Assembly (NCBI GenBank): GCA_021784635.1
Contig: JAJYHS010000052.1
Location: forward strand, 1-5,792
DNA from: a bacterium
Lineage (GTDB): Bacteria > Bdellovibrionota > Bdellovibrionia > Bdellovibrionales > UBA1609
Length of the DNA: 5,792 bases
Reading direction: 5' to 3'
A program made the position numbers and the translations under genes. The notes beneath the pieces were generated by a model. The model made no database searches, had not been told where the DNA came from, and worked only from the letters and a program-made list of their open reading frames with translations. Positions 1 to 4,283 of this stretch are shown in pieces. The number at the start of each line of letters is the position of its first letter. Within the stretch, counting starts at the first letter, position 1.

Positions 1-529
1 AAATCCGTGAAATTTTCCAAATTATAACGTCTGGCAGGCCTGCTTCTGATCGACGATCAATCTGTTCAAAGCCATTTTTACGAAGTACGTTGTTCGAAAG
101 TGTATTCGCCTCAAATGTTGTCGAAAAGATTTCAGAAAGTTGAAGTTCATTAAACCCATATTCTAAAAGTCCTGAGACGGCTTCCGTTGCAAAACCAACG
201 CCCCAATATTTTTTGAGGAATGCATATTTGATCTCAGGATTTTTTTGCTGGTCAGGATGAACAATTCCACAAAATCCGATCACTTCTTTCGAGCTTTTCA
301 GTTCCAGAGCTGACATTCCGTACCCTCGTTTAATGTAATTCTTTTTAGTGACGTCGATCCATTTTAAGCACAACTCATGGGTGAGTGGCTGACCATCTCC
401 GACCCACTTCATGGCTTCTGCATCTCCATAGACGTGCTCCAACGCTTCTAAGTCAAAAGTGTCGATGCGACGGCAGACTAAACGTGGAGTGCTGAACAAA
501 ATGTCTTTTCGGTCTTCAACTTGTTCCAA
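1..529 (-). CDS. GNAT-family N-acetyltransferase (RimJ/RimL-like), 3' end cut by window edge
   Basis: Reading the minus strand from a TTG at 529-527 gives 176 codons without a stop, running off the left edge. The start is chosen because AGGAG lies at 540-536, 6 nt upstream, and the first conserved strand (FSTPRLVCRRI, residues 12-22) falls where this family begins; no ATG fits. The acetyl-CoA-binding motif A is KYWGVGFATEA at residues 107-117, the usual Y-W-G-x-G-x-A-T-E-A form of the RimJ/RimL branch. It is followed by ANTLSNNVLRKNGFE at 141-155, the C-terminal N-x-x-S...K-x-G-F signature. Members are usually about 170-190 residues, so only a few residues are missing. These enzymes transfer acetyl from acetyl-CoA to an amine of a protein, antibiotic or metabolite. 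The substrate cannot be read here, and the fold assignment does not make it a ribosomal-protein acetylase. It is transcribed divergently from the gene at 655. Confidence 0.93.
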   Translation of the reverse strand, partial: MEQVEDRKDILFSTPRLVCRRIDTFDLEALEHVYGDAEAMKWVGDGQPLTHELCLKWIDVTKKNYIKRGYGMSALELKSSKEVIGFCGIVHPDQQKNPEIKYAFLKKYWGVGFATEAVSGLLEYGFNELQLSEIFSTTFEANTLSNNVLRKNGFEQIDRRSEAGLPDVIIWKISRI

Positions 530-546
530 AATAATCTCCTACTTTC

Positions 547-575
547 TTTATAGAAGGCTATTTGCAAAATTAAAA
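547..575 (-). promoter_or_regulatory. Possible sigma-70 promoter of the acetyltransferase gene
   Basis: On the minus strand TATAAA (552-547) is preceded by a 17-bp spacer and TTTTAA (575-570), which matches the -35 consensus at only three of six positions. Transcription would begin near 540, giving a leader of about 11 nt with the AGGAG at its very start. That is tight but possible. I see no convincing promoter for the divergent gene at 655 in the rest of the 125-bp spacer. Confidence 0.28.
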
Positions 576-654
576 GTTTTCACTCAACGAGTCGACCTCG
601 ATTTGATTTCGGCGTTTCGTCGGCTTAGGATCATTCACTACGCGACGAGGTCTT

Positions 655-1317
655 ATGGGCGATAAAGCAAAAGCGATTGAGATAATAAACAAGCGTGGCA
701 TTCTCCTGGTCTTTCCGCGCGCCAATCAGAAGGTGCCGCTCTCGCTCTGGAGTGAATTTCATCCCCGCACGAAGATGAAATGGGAATGGGACGAAGGCGG
801 CGACAACCGCGTCTTTAAAATGTGGACGCTCATGAAAGAGCTCTCCGATTGTCGCGACGTTGTTTATTCAAAATGGTATCAGGGCCGGGCCACTTTCTTT
901 TCGCGAGACGTCTTCACGGCGATGTTGGCAAGGCTGAAGCAGACGCACAATTTAAAAATAGGTTTAAGCGCAACAGCCCGGCTTCTTCTCGACGAGCTTG
1001 AAATGGATTCGCCTCTTTCAACCCGCGAACTGAAAAAGAGAACTGACTTGCGCGGCAGGTTTCATGAACCGACCTACCAACGGGCGCTCAAAGATCTGTT
1101 CTTGCGGATGCTCGTCATCGCCTTCGGCGAAGTGGACGACGGTGCCTTTCCATCTCTGGCCGTCGGCTCGACGGCACACATTTTTGAGGATCTCTGGAAA
1201 GAAGCCGACCGACTCACATCATCTGACGCCCAAAGCACGGTCGACAAATATTTGCCCCCAGGTTCGGCGTTTCGAACATTTTTCGATAAGATTCAGGGCA
1301 ACTTCACAAAAATCTAA
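655..1317 (+). CDS. Winged-helix protein of the AlkZ-related type (220 aa)
   Basis: The gene starts at ATG 655 with GAGG at 647-650, only 4 nt upstream. The protein has no signal peptide and should be cytoplasmic. The N-terminal half has aromatic-rich conserved-looking blocks, LWSEFHPRTKMKWEWD at residues 31-46 and KWYQGRATFFSRDVFTAML at 73-91. The region from about 104 to 160 reads as a winged helix: ATARLLLDELEMDSPLSTREL, a recognition-helix region around YQRALKDLFLRMLV, then a beta wing. This arrangement recalls short proteins annotated as AlkZ-related, relatives of the AlkZ/YcaQ DNA glycosylases that unhook interstrand crosslinks and alkylated bases. Full AlkZ enzymes are about 350-400 residues with three winged helices and a Q-x-Q or Q-x-D catalytic motif. 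I find neither the length nor that motif here, so glycosylase activity is not supported. A DNA-binding role is the safer inference. The coding status is firm; the family name rests on motif recall. Confidence 0.85.
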   Translation: MGDKAKAIEIINKRGILLVFPRANQKVPLSLWSEFHPRTKMKWEWDEGGDNRVFKMWTLMKELSDCRDVVYSKWYQGRATFFSRDVFTAMLARLKQTHNLKIGLSATARLLLDELEMDSPLSTRELKKRTDLRGRFHEPTYQRALKDLFLRMLVIAFGEVDDGAFPSLAVGSTAHIFEDLWKEADRLTSSDAQSTVDKYLPPGSAFRTFFDKIQGNFTKI

Positions 1318-1607
1318 CTCCATCGTAGCTACTTATAGCGTTGCGCTCATCTCAAATGCCGTGGCATTTCGCTCCAGACTTCTGGCCGTCGTGTTTAATC
1401 TGGAGTGCTCGTTCATTGCATATACCGTCTCGTTCTGAAACGGACCCAATGGCAAGATTTGGACTGTTGGCGCAAGTGAGCGCGAGTTAACGGCGCGCAT
1501 TTTGCGTGACTGAAAGGTACCGCGAGCTTGGCGAGCAGCGAGACTCAATGATCAGCCGAAGCCATTCCTGAGCCGCGACTATTCGTAACAATACGGGATT
1601 ATAGCTC
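1318..1607. other. Non-coding spacer between convergent genes, rich in inverted repeats
   Basis: This 290-bp stretch separates the plus-strand gene ending at 1317 from the minus-strand gene ending at 1608. The one long open frame inside (1333-1548, minus) has no convincing ribosome site and an unstructured composition, so I treat it as spurious. Visible structure includes an inverted repeat AAATGCC/GGCATTT (1354-1369), alternative hairpins built on CTCCAGA/TCTGGAG (1372-1405), an imperfect palindrome at 1426-1444, GCGCG/CGCGC arms around 1480-1498, and three near-copies of GCGAGC at 1522-1545. None is followed by a T-run, so no standard terminator is recognised. The segment near 1570-1600 resembles 3919-3942. 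Confidence 0.5.
1372..1405. repeat. Inverted repeat with two alternative hairpins
   Basis: CTCCAGA at 1372-1378 is perfectly complementary to TCTGGAG at 1399-1405, with a 20-nt loop. The left arm can instead pair locally, CCAGA (1374-1378) with TCTGG (1381-1385), so the two folds are mutually exclusive. Another perfect 7-bp inverted repeat, AAATGCC/GGCATTT (1354-1369), lies immediately upstream. This may be a bidirectional 3'-end structure between convergent genes, but there is no U-tract on either strand. Confidence 0.4.
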
Positions 1608-2057
1608 TCACAGAAAATCGCAAGAGTAGTTGGTTACTGTTCCATGGGTGTTGAGCATTCCATATTGGTCTCCAGTACCAAGATCTAAGTTGATCACGGT
1701 ATGGCGACCATGAACAGACACATCGCAGTGTTCTCCGGCAAAGTTTTTGCTCCCAACTTGATGAAATTCAAAGGTCTGTTTTTGCTTATTGACTTGAAAA
1801 AACGCAGCCATATCGACGAACTGCGTGGCTTGCCACGTTTGTGTTTGCGGGTCAAACCGAAGTGCCGTAAATGCAACGTTGTTATTACAAATCGGCCCTT
1901 CTGGTGAATTCACACATTGTTTTAGACTGGAGATTTGAAACCCAAATAGTGTGGAAGTTGCTGGTGGCAAACACCTCAAGACAGGAGTGACTTGGGCGGC
2001 ATGCACGGCTCCAGCGAAAACTGTGACCATAAATAAAACAATGAGTGACTTTATCAT
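1608..2057 (-). CDS. Exported 149-aa protein of unknown function with five cysteines
   Basis: The start is ATG 2057-2055, with a GGGA ribosome site 4-5 nt upstream (minus-strand reading AAGGGAATAT before the ATG). Residues 1-20 form a clear Sec signal peptide: K3, a hydrophobic core LIVLFMVTVFAGAV, and cleavage after AVHA, leaving AQVTPV. There is no lipobox, so the product should be free in the periplasm or secreted. The mature protein has cysteines at 29, 48, 57, 111 and 146, compatible with two disulfides. Its alternating hydrophobic pattern, for example FTALRFDPQTQTWQATQFVD and HTVINLDLGTGDQYG, suggests a beta-rich fold. I do not recognise the family, and no catalytic motif stands out. 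The gene appears monocistronic. Its upstream region contains the insertion-sequence relic, which may have changed its original promoter context. Confidence 0.85.
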   Translation of the reverse strand: MIKSLIVLFMVTVFAGAVHAAQVTPVLRCLPPATSTLFGFQISSLKQCVNSPEGPICNNNVAFTALRFDPQTQTWQATQFVDMAAFFQVNKQKQTFEFHQVGSKNFAGEHCDVSVHGRHTVINLDLGTGDQYGMLNTHGTVTNYSCDFL

Positions 2058-2142
2058 ATATTCCCTTTTTTAGAGGCACTTGATACTACAATTGTTTCTA
2101 AAAATCATCTATTAAACATCTGGCTCTAATAAGAAATTGGAA

Positions 2143-2394
2143 TGGCCCCCAATTCGACAGGACAGTTGTTCTGTAGTAAGGGGAAGTCATGGAATCGCGA
2201 AGAAACTCACGCGGGCACCGAAAATCGTTTTCAAGTTCAAATTTAATTTCGCCGCTGAGGTACTGCCGCTAACCATAATATGGTGGCTATGTTACCCGAA
2301 GCATACCAACTGGTTATTTGAGGAATCGCCATCGGTGATTCCTTGCCTGGAAAAGCTCGTCAAACTTGATACATTAACACAAGACTTTTGGTAA
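2143..2394 (+). pseudogene. Decayed IS3-family insertion sequence: left end plus frameshifted orfA relic
   Basis: The sequence from 2143 opens TGGCCCCCAATTCGACAGGA, the TG-plus-C-run style of IS3-family left ends. About 45 bp later come a ribosome site (AAGGGGAAGTC) and ATG 2189, beginning MESRRNSR. Reading frame is lost near 2213. One frame over, the translation continues APKIVFKFKFNFAAEVLPLTI, then NWLFEESPSVI and EKLVKLDTLTQDFW. These match in order the pattern of IS3 OrfA proteins of the HTH_Tnp_1 type: the R-x-F-x-x-E-F-K-x-x-x-A-x-E-A-L helix, the L-T-I helix-turn-helix, N-W-x-x-x-F-L-E-x-A-P-S-V, and a C-terminal E-K-L-Y-x-x-I-G-Q-L-T-x-E-x-D-F-L coiled coil. The helix-turn-helix middle (about 2272-2310) is scrambled. 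No orfB or right inverted repeat follows before 2486, so the element is truncated and inactive. The assignment comes from pattern recall, not a search. Confidence 0.6.
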
Positions 2395-2400
2395 GTTATA

Positions 2401-2415
2401 CGTTCGCTATGAACG
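2401..2415. repeat. Short inverted repeat upstream of the DUF2177-lipocalin operon
   Basis: CGTTC (2401-2405) and GAACG (2411-2415) are perfect 5-bp arms around GCTAT. The site lies 70-85 bp upstream of the operon start codon, just past the insertion relic. It could be an operator or chance. Confidence 0.2.
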
Positions 2416-2485
2416 CTCTTTAAATCGCACCAAAAAAACTATACAAAAACTAATTTTATTAGAATTATTAAAAAGGTGAGCTGAA

Positions 2486-2905
2486 ATGATAAAGTCTTTT
2501 TTTGCTTCGCTCGTGATGATACTTTTTCTCGATTTCATTTGGTTGGATCTCATTATGAAAAAATTCAACCTAAACCAGTTGTCATCCATCGGCCGCGTTG
2601 AAAACGGTCATTTTCAAGTGCTCGTGCTGCCTACAATATTGGCGTACTTCTTACTGGCCTTTGCTGTCGCTCATTTTTCGATCCCAAAAGCCATTATAGC
2701 TAAATCGGGTATTGTTGCGTTTTTTCAAGGGGCAGCTCTTGGCCTGGTTATCTATGGGATTTTTGATTTAACGAATTTATCTATTTTGAAAGGCTACCCA
2801 ATGTTTTTTGCGGTTGCAGACATTTTATGGGGATGCGTTCTTTGCGGTACGACAACATGGGCCCTAGGCTACAGATTTAAAAAACAAATTGAGGGGACAA
2901 AATGA
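2486..2905 (+). CDS. DUF2177 family four-helix inner-membrane protein
   Basis: ATG 2486 is preceded by AAAGGTGAG at 2472-2480, with 5 nt to the start. The 139-residue product has four hydrophobic segments, at about residues 5-23, 46-65, 75-95 and 105-127, with short connecting loops and a basic C-terminal tail. Family landmarks are D16-x-x-W19 in helix 1, GLVIYGIFDLTNLSILKGYP at 86-105 (the Y-G-x-F-D-L-T-N block), and ADILWG at 111-116. These fit DUF2177, and the length is typical (about 130-140 residues). No biochemical function is established for this family, as far as I know. Its stop codon overlaps the lipocalin start as ATGA, so the two are translationally coupled. That context points to a role in membrane or lipid homeostasis, which is inference. 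Confidence 0.93.
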   Translation: MIKSFFASLVMILFLDFIWLDLIMKKFNLNQLSSIGRVENGHFQVLVLPTILAYFLLAFAVAHFSIPKAIIAKSGIVAFFQGAALGLVIYGIFDLTNLSILKGYPMFFAVADILWGCVLCGTTTWALGYRFKKQIEGTK

Positions 2906-3495
2906 AAACAATAAAGATGACAATATTGCTGTCGGGTTTAATTGGAATTATGGCAAATGCCAGCGTGACAACTGCCGCACACGTGAACCTAAATAAATAT
3001 TTAGGCAAATGGTATGAGGTGGCGAGCATCCCCCAATATTTTCAGCGTCAGTGCGTGGGTAACACGATGGCCGAGTACTCTTTGTCTAAAAGTGGGCGCA
3101 TCAAAGTTGTCAATTCATGCGAAACAGCAAAAGGTCGTCGGTCAGCAGCCTTGGGGCGTGCTGAAATTGTGGATTCGACAACCAATTCGAAACTCAAAGT
3201 GACGTTTGTGAAGATCTTCGGCTATTGGGTTTTTGCTTTTGGCGGGGATTATTGGATACTCGACGTAGCTCCAGACTATTCGTACGCTCTCATAGGGGAT
3301 CCAACCACCAGTTATGCCTGGCTCCTGAGCCGAACCCCCAAAGTCTCGAAATCGATCTACGTATATGCCGAAGCCAAGTTTCGCAGTGAAGGTTACAATA
3401 CTTGCAAAATACTCACTTCAGTGCAATCAGGCGGAATTTCTGCGCGAATACCTTTATGCAAGTTTGTTAAAACCGTAAATGGAGAGGGAAATTGA
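2902..3495 (+). CDS. Blc-type bacterial lipocalin, periplasmic
   Basis: The start is ATG 2902 inside the ATGA overlap with the upstream gene, with GAGGGG at 2891-2896. Residues 1 to about 25 form a signal peptide (basic start, hydrophobic ILLSGLIGIM, cleavage near TTAA). The lipocalin core follows: NLNKYLGKWYEVASIP at 29-44 with the invariant G35-x-W37 and the YEVASIP of the Blc/apolipoprotein-D branch, then GDYWILDVAPDYSYALIGDP at 115-134, and the closing WLLSRTP (140-146) with R144 that packs on W37. Such proteins bind fatty acids or lysophospholipids in an eight-stranded barrel and are linked to envelope stress and membrane-lipid repair. E. coli Blc is a 177-residue outer-membrane lipoprotein. 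Here no lipobox cysteine follows the signal, so the product should be soluble. There are four cysteines (51, 73, 168, 186) and a C-terminal extension of roughly 20 residues ending in ARIPLCKFVKTVNGEGN. Two disulfides are plausible. Confidence 0.95.
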   Translation: MKTIKMTILLSGLIGIMANASVTTAAHVNLNKYLGKWYEVASIPQYFQRQCVGNTMAEYSLSKSGRIKVVNSCETAKGRRSAALGRAEIVDSTTNSKLKVTFVKIFGYWVFAFGGDYWILDVAPDYSYALIGDPTTSYAWLLSRTPKVSKSIYVYAEAKFRSEGYNTCKILTSVQSGGISARIPLCKFVKTVNGEGN

Positions 3496-3537
3496 TTTTA
3501 ACGGTTATCTCAGCCTTATGTCGAGGTACTGTTAACA

Positions 3538-3565
3538 TTTACAATCACTTAATTTTCATTACACT
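3538..3565 (+). promoter_or_regulatory. Candidate promoter of the small His-rich protein gene
   Basis: TTTACA (3538-3543), a 16-bp spacer and TACACT (3560-3565) fit a sigma-70 promoter. Transcription would start about 30 nt before ATG 3603. The 107-bp gap from the lipocalin stop supports a separate transcription unit, though read-through from the operon is possible. Confidence 0.35.
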
Positions 3566-3602
3566 CGATTGGAGCAACTCAAATAAAATGGGAGATCAAA
3601 AT

Positions 3603-3851
3603 ATGATATCAACAAAAATAAAGACGACATTGGTTGCCGGTATTTTATTGTTCGGATTGAGCAGCGTTGCTGCGCCCAAACATCGTGAAAATCATCGCAA
3701 AATTCATCGGGCGATGATGATATTAAATCGAGCGAAGCGCGTTCTTCAACATGCAGCTCATGATTTCAAAGGGCATCGTGTGGCAGCCATTCATGATATT
3801 GAACAAGCACAAGGTGAGCTTCGACAAGCGTGGCAAGCGGACCGACATTAG
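3603..3851 (+). CDS. Small exported histidine-rich helical protein (82 aa)
   Basis: The start chosen is ATG 3603, with GGAG at 3591-3594 and an 8-nt gap. The frame is open back to 3492, but starting there would put 37 extra residues in front of a clean signal peptide. Residues 1-24 (basic start, VAGILLFGL core, cleavage after SVAA) direct export. The mature part of about 58 residues carries eight histidines (27, 31, 35, 50, 53, 58, 64, 82) and is very basic early on. It looks like two amphipathic helices, HRKIHRAMMILNRAKRVLQHA and HRVAAIHDIEQAQGELRQAW, joined by HDFKGHR (53-59). I recall an H-D-x-G-G-H-R turn between two such helices from small secreted proteins of many bacteria, where it has no assigned function. 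The histidines suggest metal or anion binding, which is inference. A hairpin starts 2 nt after the stop. Confidence 0.82.
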   Translation: MISTKIKTTLVAGILLFGLSSVAAPKHRENHRKIHRAMMILNRAKRVLQHAAHDFKGHRVAAIHDIEQAQGELRQAWQADRH

Positions 3852-3852
3852 T

Positions 3853-3873
3853 CCAGACTTGATACTGGTCTGG
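3853..3873 (+). terminator. Hairpin directly after the His-rich gene, atypical terminator
   Basis: CCAGAC (3853-3858) pairs with GTCTGG (3868-3873) around a 9-nt loop, starting 2 nt after the stop codon. The 3' side continues GGAATACCCCC rather than a U-run, so it is not a standard intrinsic terminator. It may protect the 3' end or assist Rho-dependent termination. Confidence 0.35.
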
Positions 3874-3933
3874 GAATACCCCCAAATCGACATGGCTAGC
3901 GCGCACACTATGAAGTCCGAGCCGTGACACAAT

Positions 3934-3967
3934 ACCCGGATTGTTATTTTGTAAAATCGATCCGGGT
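3934..3967. repeat. Strong composite hairpin
   Basis: ACCCGGAT (3934-3941) and ATCCGGGT (3960-3967) are perfect 8-bp arms. Between them ATTTT and AAAAT (3946-3950 and 3953-3957) can extend the stem past an internal loop. The 3' side reads TTTAGC, too short a T-run for a confident terminator. It could be a transcription stop for the gene ending at 3851, or the foot of a structured RNA. Confidence 0.45.
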
Positions 3968-4135
3968 TTAGCATTAAGCAAAAAATGTCTATAATTATCA
4001 TTAGATAACACTTTAAATTTACTAGATAAGGTTAATGCAAAGGAGCTTCTAAAGCGGTAATTCTGAAAACAGTTGGTTCGATACAACAAGCGCAATCTGC
4101 AATACGTAAAAGCGCCCAAAAAGTTACAAAATGAG

Positions 4136-4221
4136 ATAAATCGCATACGTAACATAATATAACTTATCAGATACAACACGTAACTCACACATAAATCAAT
4201 TACAAAACCAATGCGATTTAT
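4136..4221. repeat. Perfect 11-bp inverted repeat with 64-nt spacing
   Basis: ATAAATCGCAT at 4136-4146 is exactly repeated in reverse complement at 4211-4221. The left arm is followed by ACGTAAC, which recurs at 4178-4184 inside the loop. Each arm has a TTACAAAA a few bases upstream (4124-4131 and 4200-4207). The right arm lies about 20 bp upstream of the proposed -35 element of the gene at 4284, so paired repressor sites or DNA looping are possible. Confidence 0.45.
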
Positions 4222-4240
4222 GCCGCCTCATTTCGATATT

Positions 4241-4281
4241 TTGTCGCTGACGACACGTTTTGTGATAAGACGTTGTCACAA
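4241..4281 (+). promoter_or_regulatory. Candidate promoter and operator close to the start of the 414-aa gene
   Basis: TTGTCG (4241-4246), a 17-bp spacer and GATAAG (4264-4269) preceded by TG at 4261-4262 form an extended -10 promoter candidate. Transcription would begin near 4276, only about 8 nt before ATG 4284. TGTCG/CGACA (4242-4255) overlaps the -35 element, and TTGTGA/TCACAA (4260-4265/4276-4281) straddles the -10 and start point. The 10-nt gap rules out a classical CRP site. The second palindrome is a plausible repressor site. Confidence 0.33.
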
Positions 4282-4283
4282 TT

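Larger units (their letters stand above)
2058..2485. other. Divergent intergenic region holding an insertion-sequence relic
   Basis: This 428-bp region separates the divergent genes at 2057 and 2486. Positions 2143 to about 2394 are best explained as an eroded IS3-type left end and orfA (separate entry). What remains must carry the two native promoters: about 85 bp next to 2057 and about 90 bp next to 2486. In the latter, a TATACA at 2440-2445 could be a -10 element but lacks a good -35. A CTAAT/ATTAG inverted repeat at 2450-2462 lies between it and the ribosome site. Confidence 0.55.
3852..4283. other. AT-rich non-coding region with hairpins and long-range repeats
   Basis: No credible gene lies in these 432 bp. 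The minus-strand frame at 3766-4188 lacks a ribosome site and reads through hairpins and the antisense of the preceding gene. The left third is GC-richer and contains two hairpins (3853-3873 and 3934-3967). The rest is AT-rich, with an 11-bp inverted repeat (4136-4146/4211-4221), ACGTAAC twice (4147-4153 and 4178-4184), TTACAAAA twice (4124-4131 and 4200-4207), and the promoter region of the next gene. It has room for a small RNA, but none can be named. Confidence 0.5.

Noticed and set aside
459..665. Plus-strand 68-residue open frame
   Set aside because: It is antisense to the acetyltransferase start and the divergent promoter region, lacks a ribosome site, and its composition is unlike a protein.
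1064..1438. Plus-strand 124-residue open frame
   Set aside because: It is an out-of-frame shadow of the winged-helix gene running into the non-coding spacer.
1333..1548. Minus-strand 71-residue open frame, and a T-arm-like string near 1455-1470 suggesting a tRNA
   Set aside because: The frame has no ribosome site and is full of hairpin sequence. On the minus strand GTCCAAATC resembles a T-loop, but no matching acceptor, D or anticodon arms could be assembled.
2137..2394. 85-residue frame as an intact gene
   Set aside because: Its first part reads through an insertion-sequence end and leader, it has no ribosome site, and similarity to OrfA starts mid-frame after a frameshift; pseudogene is the better call.
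3492..3602. Upstream extension of the His-rich protein to 3492
   Set aside because: It would place 37 poorly composed residues before a normal signal peptide, and ATG 3603 has its own ribosome site.
4036..4134. Short plus-strand coding-like stretch ending KTVGSIQQAQSAIRKSAQKVTK
   Set aside because: The helix-like composition is suggestive, but the frame is closed by TAA at 4033-4035 with no usable start codon after it; at most a gene fragment.
3766..4188. Minus-strand 140-residue open frame
   Set aside because: It overlaps the His-rich gene antisense and passes through two hairpins; composition and start context do not support coding.
4260..4281. TTGTGA/TCACAA as a CRP-type site
   Set aside because: The half-sites are separated by 10 nt rather than the 6 nt of CRP/FNR-family sites.
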